Positions 44,450 to 59,745 of a stretch of 64,000 nucleotides of DNA are shown here, piece after piece. Source of the DNA: Rhodococcus sp. BP22 (GTDB lineage: Bacteria > Actinomycetota > Actinomycetes > Mycobacteriales > Mycobacteriaceae); assembly GCF_014281965.1 (NCBI RefSeq), contig NZ_JACFTB010000003.1:418293-482292 (forward strand), given 5' to 3'. The notes beneath the pieces are model-generated. The model did not search any database and was not told where the DNA came from. It worked only from the letters and a program-made list of their open reading frames with translations. The first letter of the stretch is position 1. Every line of letters starts with the position of its first letter. The position numbers and the translations under genes were made by a program.

Positions 44450-46123
44450 GTGACCGTGAAAAAAGGTGTGTCCAGGCGTGGATTTCTTCGGTCCTCGTCC
44501 ATCGCAGTGGCAGCGGTCGGAGCAGCTTCGGCGGTCCCGGTTCTCGCTCACGCGCAACAGAGCTCGTTCGTCCCGTTCCAGCACGGTGTCGCCTCGGGTG
44601 ATCCGACGCCCGAGGCCGTGATTCTGTGGACTCGGGTAACTCCGACTCCTGATGCCCTCCCCGGTTCCGGTATCGGGCCCGTGAGCGAGGTCCGATGGAG
44701 GGTGGCTACCGATCCGGAGCTGACGGCGATCGTCCGCAGCGGCACTGTGTCGACGAGCCCGGACTCCGATCACACGGTCAAAGTCGACGTCGACGGCCTT
44801 TCGCCTGCGACGACGTACTACTACAGCTTCGAAGTCCAGGGTGGCGACGCAGCGGGCACGCAATCCGTTGTCGGCACGACCCGCACGGCCCCGGCCAACG
44901 ACGCCGAACTCGACGGACTCAGGTTCGGTGTCGTCTCGTGCTCCAACTGGGAGTCCGGATTCTTCGGCGCCTACCGCCATCTGGCCACGCGCACCGATCT
45001 CGACGCGATCATCCATCTCGGCGACTACATCTACGAGTACGAGACCGGTGGTTTCGCCGGCAAGAACGGCGTCGTTCGGCAGCACGATCCGGTGCACGAG
45101 ATCGTCAGTTTGCAGGACTACCGGATCCGGCACGGTCAGTACAAGTCCGATCCGGATCTCAAAGCCGCTCACCTCGGGGTGCCGTGGATCTGCACGTGGG
45201 ACGATCACGAATCGGCCAACGATGCGTACGACGGTGGCGCTCAGACTCATCAGCCCGAGACCGAGGGACCGTGGTCGGTTCGTAAGGCGAACTCGGTACA
45301 GGCCTATTTCGAATGGATGCCCGTACGCGCAGCCGGTACCCCGCAGAATCGCCACATCTACCGACGGTTGCGCTTCGGAACGTTGCTCGAGCTGTCGATG
45401 CTGGATTTGCGGACCTATCGGTCGCAGCAAGTGTTGCCATTCCAGGGCGGCGACGTCGATTCCCCGAATCGCACGATCACCGGGGCGGACCAGATGGAGT
45501 GGCTCACCGAGGGACTGGTGAGTTCGCCGACGCAGTGGAAGATCGTCGGGAATCCGGTCATGATCACCCCGGTTCTTCTTCCACCGCTCGAGAGCGAAGC
45601 GGCTGCCGCGCTGACCGGCCTGCTCGGGATTCCAGCTGGTGGGTTGCCGTACAACGCCGATCCATGGGACGGGTACACCGCGGACCGTAAGCGCCTGCTC
45701 GGCGCGATCGCAGAGAAGAACGTGCGCAACACCGTCTTCATCACCGGCGATATTCACTCTTCGTGGGCATGTGACGTTCCAGTCGATGCAGCACGCTACT
45801 TCCAGACCGGTGCCGTCGCCACCGAGCTCGTCGTCACGTCGGTGTCCTCGGCGAACATCGATGATCTGACGAAGACGGACCCGCACACGCTCAGCAGAGT
45901 CGCCGAGGCCGCATTGACCACGCTCAACCGTCATATCAAGTACGTCGATCTCGACAGTCACGGGTTCGGCGTCTTCGATGTGACGCCCGCGGGCGTCCAG
46001 ATGGATCATTGGTACCTCGATGCCAAGGAAGACCCGCTCAGCGGCATCTATTGGGGTGCGGGATTCGCGGTTCCCGACGGGTTGGCGCGGGTGGATCCGG
46101 TAGCTCTACCCGTTCGCGCGTAG
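44450..46123 (+). CDS. phoD: Tat-exported alkaline phosphatase D (PhoD-like)
   Basis: A 557-residue secreted phosphodiesterase/phosphatase. The N-terminus has a twin-arginine signal, [20 protein letters not shown], with a likely cleavage after AHA. An N-terminal Fn3-like domain follows (VILWTRVTP to [11 protein letters not shown]), then the PhoD metallophosphatase core: [59 protein letters not shown] and [11 protein letters not shown]. It acts outside the membrane to release phosphate. Start codons GTG at 44450, 44456 or 44468 are all possible; none has a clear ribosome binding site. Sequence upstream in the same frame belongs to the antisense of the photolyase. Confidence 0.93.
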   Translation: MTVKKGVSRRGFLRSSSIAVAAVGAASAVPVLAHAQQSSFVPFQHGVASGDPTPEAVILWTRVTPTPDALPGSGIGPVSEVRWRVATDPELTAIVRSGTVSTSPDSDHTVKVDVDGLSPATTYYYSFEVQGGDAAGTQSVVGTTRTAPANDAELDGLRFGVVSCSNWESGFFGAYRHLATRTDLDAIIHLGDYIYEYETGGFAGKNGVVRQHDPVHEIVSLQDYRIRHGQYKSDPDLKAAHLGVPWICTWDDHESANDAYDGGAQTHQPETEGPWSVRKANSVQAYFEWMPVRAAGTPQNRHIYRRLRFGTLLELSMLDLRTYRSQQVLPFQGGDVDSPNRTITGADQMEWLTEGLVSSPTQWKIVGNPVMITPVLLPPLESEAAAALTGLLGIPAGGLPYNADPWDGYTADRKRLLGAIAEKNVRNTVFITGDIHSSWACDVPVDAARYFQTGAVATELVVTSVSSANIDDLTKTDPHTLSRVAEAALTTLNRHIKYVDLDSHGFGVFDVTPAGVQMDHWYLDAKEDPLSGIYWGAGFAVPDGLARVDPVALPVRA

Positions 46124-46167
46124 TCGCTCCTGACACCGACTCGGTACGCACCGGCATACTGACACCT

Positions 46168-47010
46168 ATGGCTGTACCGAAAATCGTGCTGTTCTACGTC
46201 TTCACCCCGCTACCGGACCCGGAGGCAATCCGGCTGTGGCAGCACACGCTGGCCGCGTCCAACAATCTCGGTGGCAGGATCATCATCTCCGAGCATGGGA
46301 TCAACGCGACCGTCGGCGGAGAACTCGCCGACGTCAAGCGCTACGTCCGAGGAACGCGGAGTTACCCGGCCTTCAAAGACGCTGACATCAAGTGGTCGGA
46401 GGGACTGGGTGAGGACTTCCCGCGGCTTTCGGTCAAGGTCCGCTCGGAGATCGTGACCTTCGGGGCAGCGGAGGAACTGAAGGTCGACGCCGACGGAGTG
46501 GTCGGCGGGGGAGTGCACCTGAGTCCTGCGCAAGTGAACGAACTTGTCGATCGTCGTGGTGATGACGTCGTCTTCTTCGACGGCCGTAATGCGTTCGAGG
46601 CGCAGATCGGCAAATTCAAGAACGCTGTGGTGCCCGAAGTGGAGGCCACTCGCGACTTCGTCGCGCAACTCGACTCGGGGCAGTTCGATCATCTGAAGAA
46701 TAGTCCCGTCGTCACTTACTGCACCGGTGGCGTGCGATGCGAGGTGCTTTCTTCGTTGATGCGCTCACGAGGTTTCGAAGAGGTCTATCAGCTCGACGGC
46801 GGAATAGTGCGCTACGCCGAGGCCTACGGCGACGATGCGCTGTGGGAGGGATCGCTGTACGTCTTCGACAAGCGAATGAAGATCGACTTCTCCGACCACA
46901 CGTCGGTGATCGGCCGCTGCACGGTGTGCGCGAACCCGACTTCTCGGTACCAGGATTTCGACGACGACGAGGGCCGCGGGCTCCGCCTGGTCTGTGTCGA
47001 TTGTGCCTGA
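46168..47010 (+). CDS. trhO: tRNA uridine(34) hydroxylase TrhO (rhodanese-like)
   Basis: A 280-residue TrhO/YceA family protein, which makes 5-hydroxyuridine at position 34 of certain tRNAs. The N-terminal acylphosphatase-like domain ([31 protein letters not shown]) is followed by a rhodanese domain with the active-site Cys in [14 protein letters not shown] and by the C-terminal zinc-ribbon-like part with four cysteines ([20 protein letters not shown]). ATG at 46168. It overlaps the RluA-like gene by 17 bases, linking two RNA-modification enzymes. Confidence 0.93.
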   Translation: MAVPKIVLFYVFTPLPDPEAIRLWQHTLAASNNLGGRIIISEHGINATVGGELADVKRYVRGTRSYPAFKDADIKWSEGLGEDFPRLSVKVRSEIVTFGAAEELKVDADGVVGGGVHLSPAQVNELVDRRGDDVVFFDGRNAFEAQIGKFKNAVVPEVEATRDFVAQLDSGQFDHLKNSPVVTYCTGGVRCEVLSSLMRSRGFEEVYQLDGGIVRYAEAYGDDALWEGSLYVFDKRMKIDFSDHTSVIGRCTVCANPTSRYQDFDDDEGRGLRLVCVDCA

Positions 47011-47887
47011 GCCACTTCCGTATCGGCACGGTTTGGCGCCGTTGCGCATTCGGCTTCCACACGAGGATTTCTCGAAGACCCTGCTCGAGTACCTCAGTCG
47101 CGAGTACCCGGCCGACCCGTGGGAGCAGTCGATGGTCTCCGGCGAGGTCGTCGACGAGAAGGGGCGGCCGTGGTGCAGTGAAAGTGCCTATGCGCCAGGT
47201 CGATTCGTGTACTTCTACCGAGACCCGGCGCCGGAGACCCCGGTGCCGTTCGAGATGGACGTCCTCTACGACGGTGACGGCATCGTCGTGGTCGACAAGC
47301 CGCACTTTCTGGCAACGATCCCTCGGGGAAGGCACGTCACCGAGACCGCGACGGTGCGTGCGCGTCGGATGTTCGATTGCCCGGATCTCACGCCTGCCCA
47401 TCGGCTCGATCGGGCGACGGCGGGAGTTCTGATATTCACCCGCACCAAGGAACTCCGACGGCCGTACCAGGAGCTCTTCGCGTCGAGATCGGTACTCAAA
47501 GAGTACGAGGCGATCGCGCCTTACGATCCGACACTGGAATTTCCGCGGGTGATCCGGAGTCGAATCATCAAAGAACACGGGGTCATGGTCGCCCATGAGG
47601 AACCGGGCGAGCCGAACAGTGAAACACGGGTCGAAATGATCGAGATCTTGGGTGAACGCGCGCGCTATCGACTTTTCCCGAAAACAGGCAAGACGCACCA
47701 GTTACGAATTCACCTGTCTTCGATGGGCATACCCATCGAAGGTGACCCGTTCTATCCGGAGTATCGGTCGGTACCGGGTGACGACTTCACCGAACCCTTG
47801 AGGCTTCTGGCGCGGGCGGTGGAATTCGAAGACCCGATCACCGGCGCTTCGCGTCGCTTCCGAAGCAAGCGGAGTCTGTCCGACTGA
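46994..47887 (+). CDS. RluA-family pseudouridine synthase
   Basis: A 297-residue pseudouridine synthase. The catalytic Asp is in [19 protein letters not shown], with [21 protein letters not shown] before it and [31 protein letters not shown] after it, the canonical motif order of the RluA group. There is no S4 domain. The N-terminal 75 residues form an extra segment found in actinobacterial members. The RNA target (23S rRNA or tRNA) cannot be told. GTG at 46994 overlaps the end of trhO; one transcript is very likely. Confidence 0.92.
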   Translation: MSIVPEPLPYRHGLAPLRIRLPHEDFSKTLLEYLSREYPADPWEQSMVSGEVVDEKGRPWCSESAYAPGRFVYFYRDPAPETPVPFEMDVLYDGDGIVVVDKPHFLATIPRGRHVTETATVRARRMFDCPDLTPAHRLDRATAGVLIFTRTKELRRPYQELFASRSVLKEYEAIAPYDPTLEFPRVIRSRIIKEHGVMVAHEEPGEPNSETRVEMIEILGERARYRLFPKTGKTHQLRIHLSSMGIPIEGDPFYPEYRSVPGDDFTEPLRLLARAVEFEDPITGASRRFRSKRSLSD

Positions 47888-47924
47888 ACTGTTCTCGGGT
47901 ATGCGCCGATAGAGACACCGCAAA

Positions 47925-47965
47925 CGAACGCACCCCCGGCCGCAGAGCGGACGGGGGTGCGTTCG
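47925..47965. terminator. Bidirectional hairpin between RluA-like and carboxylase genes
   Basis: Perfect 14-bp arms CGAACGCACCCCCG (47925-47938) and CGGGGGTGCGTTCG (47952-47965) with a 13-base loop, in the 89-bp convergent gap. GC-rich stem, no T-tract. Confidence 0.85.
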
Positions 47966-47976
47966 AGGTGAAATCG

Positions 47977-53442
<5,466 letters not shown>

Positions 53443-54185
53443 CGTTTCTCTCTCCGTCAGGTGGGTGAAAATGCTTTTCTCGAACGCCGGGCACGTCGAA
53501 CGCCCGCGGGTTCTTGTCACATATCGGGCTTGCTGGGGACGGAACGACACTCTCGATCTCGAGAAACTTCTGTATGAACGAAAGTGGGAGTCGATGTACC
53601 AGCCCCCACGCATCGACCTCGATCTCGCTCGTTACCCCGCTGATCCCTCGTCGAAGACGTGGAACAGGTCTGAATGTCGTCCTATTCTAACGGATCACAT
53701 GATTCTTACCATGTCAACGGCGTTATGGGCCGATGTGATTGATCTCGCTTAGTTCAAACCTCTACTACGGCAAGGTGTTTCAACGATGTTTTGGAATGCT
53801 GCTTGAAAAGTTCAGCAAATGCTTGACGGAATACTGACGAGTAGCGTTGCGACAACGGACATTTCGGTGCCGGCGATGGCCATTGACTACCGGCGGGTAC
53901 GTTACCGGTCGGTACGTGTCACTCGGCACCGAATCGGAATCGGACATACGGCGCGAAATACGGAATTCGGGCCCCATACTGTCGATCGAGCTCGGATCGC
54001 TGATGGCGGAAAATCGGCTGTGAACCCGAATGGGCTTTTCTTTCACTTTTTGTGATCTACCACGACGAAAAGAACCTAGGGTCCGTAGATCGTGATCAAT
54101 CCGGACGCAGAGACTAGTCTGGTGTACGCGCGCAAGCACCGTCCCGGTTAAAGGACGGCCGTTCGAGGATTTCAGAGGTTCAACA
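53443..54185. promoter_or_regulatory. 743-bp divergent intergenic region with operator-like repeats
   Basis: No convincing gene. It separates the carboxylase and the large helicase-nuclease, is less GC-rich than its surroundings near 53690-53830, and holds: a 15-bp tandem repeat at 53888-53917; a TANNNT-type box TAGGGT at 54077-54082; inverted repeat GATCTAC...GTAGATC flanking it (from 54053 and to 54090); and a small leader hairpin CCGTCC...GGACGG (54139-54158). AGAGG eight bases before the GTG at 54186 supports that start. Confidence 0.5.
53888..53917. repeat. 15-bp tandem repeat with TACCG-N2-CGGTA dyads
   Basis: TACCGGCGGGTACGT (53888-53902) and TACCGGTCGGTACGT (53903-53917) differ at two positions. 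The second contains a perfect dyad TACCG-GT-CGGTA, the first the same with one mismatch. The geometry suits two adjacent dimers of a TetR-like regulator; the regulator is not identified. Confidence 0.65.
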
Positions 54186-57100
54186 GTGTCGACTGCATCG
54201 GTTCCCGATCGTGGCCAGCAGCCGGATCCCAGCAGGGTCCCGGCTGAAGGGGGCGTTTTCGTGGAGGGCGAAGTATTGACGGAAGGGCATGAAGAACTCA
54301 CGGACAGGGTTCTGCGCATGCTGCAATTCCTGCGCGAGATCGTCACCGCTCGCACCGAGCCCGTTCTGCATTACGAAAAACACCTTCGTGTCGAGTGGCT
54401 TCAGGCCGACTCGCCCGCGTCTCATCTGGATGCGTCGGCCGAGCAGGGCGGGGTCGTGCTCAGAGCCCGGCGGGTCGAGTTCGAAGAACCGCCGAAGCTC
54501 CCGGAGATTCTCGAAGGATTCGTCGATACCGAGATGGTGGCCGACAGCCGTCATCTGGACATCGAATTGATCGAATCGGCTTTGGCATCACCTACGAGCG
54601 AGGACGTCGATGCCGACGCCGACTTCGATGTCAGACACGCCTACCAGGTTCGACGTGCGTTCGAAACGTATTCGACCGAGTGGCGTCGGTGGGCACAATC
54701 GGATCGAGAGCAGCGACCGGAAGCCTCGCTCTACCACGCTCTCCAGCTGATGATGCAAGAACTGACTTCGCAACCGGAGTCCATCGAGCTGGTAGTCGCC
54801 TCAGGCCTGTTGAGTCTTTCGGCTCAGGGAACTGCAGGAGCGGTCGAGACGCACCTGCTGACCCAGTCGGCAGCAATCGAGTTGGACGTCCGCACCGGAG
54901 ACTTGCTGGTCAAGCTTGCTGCCAATTCTCAACCGCGATTCGAAGACACTCAGCTGCTGACCGGCCGGTCCGGCTTCGACCCGTCCGGTTCGGTGAAGAT
55001 GCAGAGTGACCTGCCGAGGCGCATCACCTCACCTCTCGACGACGACGTCGTGTCCCTGCTCGTGGAGTGGGCCGATACTGCGCTGGACATACCGGTCGAC
55101 GTTCGAGCCGATCTGGATCGGCCGTCGACCGCCGACGCTCCCGAGTACGGGGCGACGGTGACGTTGTCGCCCGCCCTGGTCATGCGGAAGCGAAATGCCT
55201 TTGCTCTGCGTGACTACTACGAACAGATGATCGCCGATCTCGCCAAGCCAGGTTCGAGGCTTCCGCTCGGTTTGGCGCAGTTGGTGGAGCCCATCGAACC
55301 CGCCGAACGCTTGGCCTGGTTGGAGCGAATGGGTGCGGCGGAGACTCGGTCGCTGGCTACGGATCCACTCTTTCCGCTTCCGGCAAACGCCGAACAGTCA
55401 CAGATCCTGCGCAGGCTAGGCCGTGACAGCGGTGTAGTGGTCGAAGGTCCTCCCGGTACCGGGAAGACGCACACCATCGCGAATCTGGTGTCGGCATTGC
55501 TCGCCCGCGGCCAGCGTGTGCTCGTCACCAGTGAGAAGTCACAGGCGCTTCGCGTGCTTCGGGACAAACTTCCACCCGAACTTCAGGAGCTTTGCGTCTC
55601 GATCACCGATCTCGGGCGCGGTGGATCCGAGGAGCTCAATCGCAGCGTCGCTCGTATCGCAGATCGCAAAGCGGCATACAACGACGTGGATGCGGCCGAG
55701 AAGATCGCGTCATTGACCGCGCGACGGTCGGATGCTTCGGCGCGGCGTGCCGTGCTACTCGATGCCATCGCCGACCTGCGCGTGTCTGAAACTGTTGTGC
55801 ATCAGTATGTTTCCGATGGATTCGAGGGGACCGCGGCTGCGATCGTCCGCAAGGTCAAGGCAGCGGAAGAGGCTCACGAGTGGCTGCCGGGACCGTTGTC
55901 GACGGATCGCCCCACGCTGATCGGAACCGAGGTGGATCGGCTGCGGAAGTTGATCGCGACCGCGCCGGATGGGCGTGCGGCCCGAGCCGGGCAGTCACTC
56001 CCACGGCTGGACACCATTCTGCCGAATTCGGCAGAACTACGTTTGTTGTGTCGGCGAGCGAGCGCCAAGGTTCATGTGGAGTCCGAGCATTCGTCCAGGC
56101 TTGTCGAGTTCCTCGGCGGAGTCGACCCGGCCGCAGCTCTGGGTATTCGGCAACTGTGCGAAGAACTCGACGCGCGAGTGCGTGACGTTCTCGAACTGGA
56201 CCAACTCTTCCAGCAATTGACCGATTCCGTGTTGTCCGGCGAAGCTGCGCACCTATGGTCACGGGTAAGCGGTATTTCCTCCATGGCCGAGGTCGCGGCT
56301 CGGGCCGATCGCTTCATCGGTGCTCATGATGTGCAGTGTTCCTCGTCGACGACCGCTGCGCTCAACGCGATGGAATCCCTCACTGTCGCTTTGGAATCGG
56401 GAATCGAGTGGAAGCCTAGGTTCCGAAAAAGCGAACAGCAGCGTGTCGTCGAAGATCTTGGTATCACGGCGACCGTCGATGGCGTTCCAGTTGCGTCGGC
56501 GAGCGCCGGCAGGCTCGTGACAGAGCACATTCGTGCTCTCGATATCGTCAGCACCGCGGCGACCCTGCTCGGGGACCTGCGGATCTCGGTGTCCACCGAC
56601 GGACCCCGGTCACGACGTGTGAACGATCTTCGGCTCGTCAGTGACAAGCTCACGTTGGTGGCAGGTGTTCTGCATGCGCGCGACGCGTTGGTCGAGAAGC
56701 TGTACGCGGTGTCGCCCTCGGCGCCGTGGATTCGAAGCCTCGACGACGCGGCGCAGTTCGCTGGGTCGGCAAGGGCGATTGCTACCCGTATCGATGCAGA
56801 CGTGGCCAAGGCCGAACTGAGCAGAATTCTGTATTCCGTTGCAACGCAGGTGGATGTCGGACCGTCTCCCGAGGGAAAAGCTCTCGTGACGGCGCTGAAC
56901 TCGGCCGACGAGGACGCCGTTGCCGAGGCGTCGGGGAACTACATCGCGGCATGCCAGGAGCAGGACGATCAGCGGGTACAGGACGAGTTGGCGAAGAAAC
57001 TCGCCGATGCTGCCCCCGCGTTGTACCAACTGGTTTTCGACACGGCCGGCGACTCCGACTGGGATGAAATCAGTTGGCAGATGTCCAAGGCGTGGGCGTG

Positions 57101-58982
57101 GCGTCGAGCGCGCGAGTGGGTAAGCGAACAGCATCGCGGCGGTGTCGAACATCAGCTCGATGTCGAACTGAACGCACTCGACGCAGATCTGAAGTACCTG
57201 ACGGCTCAGCTGGCGGCCGCGATGGCCTGGCGCGACTGTCTCGAGCGCATGACGGCTGTGGAAGTGCGTGCGTTGCAAACGTATCGGGAACATATGTCGT
57301 CGATCGGGGCAGGCGCAGGTCGATACGCGGAAACGTTCCGCAGCGCTGCGCGTTCGGCTATGAGAGATGCGCAAAGTGCCGTTCCGGCGTGGGTCATGCC
57401 TCTTTCTCAGGTCTTGGCGACAGTGCCGCCCATAGCGGACAGTTTCGATGTCGTGATCGTCGACGAAGCCAGCCAGGCCGACATCAGCAGCCTGTTCCTC
57501 CTGTATCTCGCACCACGGGTGATCGTCGTCGGTGACGATCGGCAATGTGCACCCGCAGACGTCCCGCAGGCGGGAACGCTCGAAGACGTGTTCACCCGAC
57601 TGGACGTGTATCTGCCGGATCTGCCCGAACATGTTCGGGCGACGTTGACTCCACGGTCGTCATTGTTCTCGATGCTGCGCACGCGTTTCGGCCAAGTCGT
57701 CCGTCTGCGCGAGCACTTTCGATCGATGCCGGAAATCATCAACTGGTCATCGCAACAATTCTATGGAGATTCGCCCCTGGTTCCTGTGCGTCAATTCGGC
57801 GCAGACAGGCTCCCGCCGCTTCGCCATACTTTCGTACCCGATGCATTGGTGAGAGGGAAGGGCGCTTCGCTCGTCAATCATGCCGAGGGTCAAGCCATCG
57901 CTGGTCAGATCCTCGAATGCCTTGCCGATCCCCTGTACGACGGTAAGACATTCGGCGTCGTCGTGCTGCAGGGAACGGCTCAGGTCGATGAAATCCGAAA
58001 CGAATTGATCAAGCGCATCGGAATCGACCAGTGGGCGGATCGAAGGCTCCGAGTCGGGACACCACCGGACTTTCAGGGAGACGAACGAAGCGTCGTATTC
58101 CTGTCGATGGTGGTCGCACCGAACCAGGACTTTCCCGCTCTCAGCGCAAGCCAGTACAAGAGGCGGTTCAATGTCGCGGCCTCGCGTGCGCAGGATCAAC
58201 TCTGGCTGTTCCACTCGGTCACAGTCGATCGGCTCAAGCGGTCCGACCTACGGAACTCGTTGCTCGCGTATGTCACGTCGACCTCACCTGCGCCTGCGAA
58301 TCCGATGCCGCGCGATGTCACGCCGGATGTTCGGCGCAGCGAGTTCGCGAGTCTGTTCGAGCAGCGACTGTTCGTCGATCTGAGAGATCGTGGATATCAC
58401 GTCAACCCCGGCGTCGAGGTGAACAATCGACGTATCGATTTGGTGGTCACCGGTCAGGTATCCAGGCTCGCCGTGGAATGCGATGGGGACTCGATTCAGT
58501 CCACTCCGGAGCGTCGTCTGGCCGACCTTCAGCGCGAGCAGGAACTCAAACGTTGTGGCTGGACGTTCTGGCGTGTGCGCGAGTCGGAGTATTACCTCGA
58601 TGTCGAGGCCGCGCTGGAGGATCTGTGGAATACCCTGTCCGCGTTAGGAATCGAACCGAATACGATTTCGATTGCGCCCGCGGAAACGGTGACCGAGGAG
58701 TGGATTCCGGTCGATTTGGATCGACTGCACGATGATGTGCAAGCAGAGGACATGCCAGTGGACAATTCGGTGGATGTGTCGGCTGATCATGCAGTGGAAC
58801 GTCCCGACACCAGCCAGACGAGTGCTGCTGCGGAAACGCCGTGGAACGCGTGGCGGTCAGCGCCCGACGGCCAGAAGTACGACATGTGGACCATTCCGAG
58901 CGAAGACCCCGAGCGCCGGTTTCCGACTGCTGAGTTGCCCATCAACGGCTATCACGATGGAGGCCATGGCCACCACAGCTGA
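54186..58982 (+). CDS. Giant SF1 helicase with C-terminal Vsr/MTES_1575-type endonuclease domain
   Basis: A 1598-residue protein. Residues 1-400 have no motifs I know. The SF1 ATPase begins with GPPGTGKTHTIANL near 420. A long helical insertion (about 500-1080) follows, then VIVDEASQADIS near 1090, GDDRQCAPADVPQ, RLREHFRSMPEIINW, GTPPDFQGDERSVVFLSM near 1293 and RFNVAASRAQDQLWL near 1326. The PD-(D/E)XK module near 1390-1490 has NRRIDLVVTG, LAVECDGD and RCGWTFWRVRESEYY, as in REase_MTES_1575/Vsr-like domains. A low-complexity acidic tail with a His-rich end closes it. Domain make-up is typical of repair or anti-phage nuclease-helicases; function unproven. GTG start supported by AGAGG upstream. 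Confidence 0.88.
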   Translation: MSTASVPDRGQQPDPSRVPAEGGVFVEGEVLTEGHEELTDRVLRMLQFLREIVTARTEPVLHYEKHLRVEWLQADSPASHLDASAEQGGVVLRARRVEFEEPPKLPEILEGFVDTEMVADSRHLDIELIESALASPTSEDVDADADFDVRHAYQVRRAFETYSTEWRRWAQSDREQRPEASLYHALQLMMQELTSQPESIELVVASGLLSLSAQGTAGAVETHLLTQSAAIELDVRTGDLLVKLAANSQPRFEDTQLLTGRSGFDPSGSVKMQSDLPRRITSPLDDDVVSLLVEWADTALDIPVDVRADLDRPSTADAPEYGATVTLSPALVMRKRNAFALRDYYEQMIADLAKPGSRLPLGLAQLVEPIEPAERLAWLERMGAAETRSLATDPLFPLPANAEQSQILRRLGRDSGVVVEGPPGTGKTHTIANLVSALLARGQRVLVTSEKSQALRVLRDKLPPELQELCVSITDLGRGGSEELNRSVARIADRKAAYNDVDAAEKIASLTARRSDASARRAVLLDAIADLRVSETVVHQYVSDGFEGTAAAIVRKVKAAEEAHEWLPGPLSTDRPTLIGTEVDRLRKLIATAPDGRAARAGQSLPRLDTILPNSAELRLLCRRASAKVHVESEHSSRLVEFLGGVDPAAALGIRQLCEELDARVRDVLELDQLFQQLTDSVLSGEAAHLWSRVSGISSMAEVAARADRFIGAHDVQCSSSTTAALNAMESLTVALESGIEWKPRFRKSEQQRVVEDLGITATVDGVPVASASAGRLVTEHIRALDIVSTAATLLGDLRISVSTDGPRSRRVNDLRLVSDKLTLVAGVLHARDALVEKLYAVSPSAPWIRSLDDAAQFAGSARAIATRIDADVAKAELSRILYSVATQVDVGPSPEGKALVTALNSADEDAVAEASGNYIAACQEQDDQRVQDELAKKLADAAPALYQLVFDTAGDSDWDEISWQMSKAWAWRRAREWVSEQHRGGVEHQLDVELNALDADLKYLTAQLAAAMAWRDCLERMTAVEVRALQTYREHMSSIGAGAGRYAETFRSAARSAMRDAQSAVPAWVMPLSQVLATVPPIADSFDVVIVDEASQADISSLFLLYLAPRVIVVGDDRQCAPADVPQAGTLEDVFTRLDVYLPDLPEHVRATLTPRSSLFSMLRTRFGQVVRLREHFRSMPEIINWSSQQFYGDSPLVPVRQFGADRLPPLRHTFVPDALVRGKGASLVNHAEGQAIAGQILECLADPLYDGKTFGVVVLQGTAQVDEIRNELIKRIGIDQWADRRLRVGTPPDFQGDERSVVFLSMVVAPNQDFPALSASQYKRRFNVAASRAQDQLWLFHSVTVDRLKRSDLRNSLLAYVTSTSPAPANPMPRDVTPDVRRSEFASLFEQRLFVDLRDRGYHVNPGVEVNNRRIDLVVTGQVSRLAVECDGDSIQSTPERRLADLQREQELKRCGWTFWRVRESEYYLDVEAALEDLWNTLSALGIEPNTISIAPAETVTEEWIPVDLDRLHDDVQAEDMPVDNSVDVSADHAVERPDTSQTSAAAETPWNAWRSAPDGQKYDMWTIPSEDPERRFPTAELPINGYHDGGHGHHS

Positions 58983-59039
58983 GCGAACCAAATGCTATAG
59001 CGTGGATGGCGTCCGACTGTGTCTGTCGAAGGAGTGCCA

Positions 59040-59687
59040 ATGTCGCGAATCGCCATTTTCGGAGGACACGGGCAGGTTGCGCTCCGTCTAGCGCCGTTGC
59101 TCGTGGAGCGCGGACACGAAGTGGGGTCGATCGTTCGTAACCCGGATCACGTCGCCGACATCGCGAACGTCGGCGCCACACCGTTGGTGGCCGACATCGA
59201 GAATCTGGATGTCGAGAAGATCGCGGCGTTACTAGACGGCTTCGACACAGTCGTATGGTCGGCAGGCGCAGGCGGGGGAAGTGCCGACCGAACGTATGCC
59301 GTCGACCGTGATGCGGCAATTCGCTCGATGGACGCTGCCGGGCGAGTGGGCATCGCGCGCTACGTCATGGTGTCGTATTTCGGGGCGGGCACCAAGCACG
59401 GAGTAGATCCGAGCAATTCCTTCTTCGCGTACGCGGAGGCCAAGGCGGCCGCCGACGCGTACCTGAAATCCACGTCGTTGTCCTGGACGATCCTGGGACC
59501 GAGTGCGTTGACACTCGACCCCGGCACCGGATCGATCACCACCAAAGACAACGGTGCCACCGGTGCTTCGGTCACCCGGGACGACGTCGCAGCCGTAGTG
59601 GCCGAAACCGTCGACACTCCGGCGACCATCGGACGTGTCATCGAATTCGACAACGGCGACACGCCCATTGCAGAGGCGCTCAGCTGA
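59040..59687 (+). CDS. NmrA/SDR-type NAD(P)-binding protein
   Basis: A 215-residue atypical SDR. The nucleotide-binding motif is RIAIFGGHGQVALRLAPLL, followed by FDTVVWSAGAGGG, YVMVSYFGAG and the YxxxK-like FAYAEAKAAADAYL; LSWTILGPSALTLDP is typical of the YwnB/NmrA-like group. These act as reductases or as redox-sensing binding proteins. ATG at 59040 has GAAGGAG about eight bases upstream. It starts 57 bp after the helicase-nuclease stop on the same strand; co-transcription is possible but functional linkage is not implied. Confidence 0.88.
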   Translation: MSRIAIFGGHGQVALRLAPLLVERGHEVGSIVRNPDHVADIANVGATPLVADIENLDVEKIAALLDGFDTVVWSAGAGGGSADRTYAVDRDAAIRSMDAAGRVGIARYVMVSYFGAGTKHGVDPSNSFFAYAEAKAAADAYLKSTSLSWTILGPSALTLDPGTGSITTKDNGATGASVTRDDVAAVVAETVDTPATIGRVIEFDNGDTPIAEALS

Positions 59688-59745
59688 GTCGGATCTCCGA
59701 AGCACTTGTCCTGGAATTTCGCCGTCTCTGCAGCGAGGAACACAC

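Noticed and set aside
53690..53742. ATCACAT...ATGTGAT inverted repeat
   Set aside because: Seven-base arms with a spacer of over 30 bases are expected by chance in a 740-bp region.
53819..54055. Possible 78-residue small protein in the long intergenic gap
   Set aside because: Biased, motif-free translation, no ribosome binding site, and it overlaps the tandem operator-like repeats.
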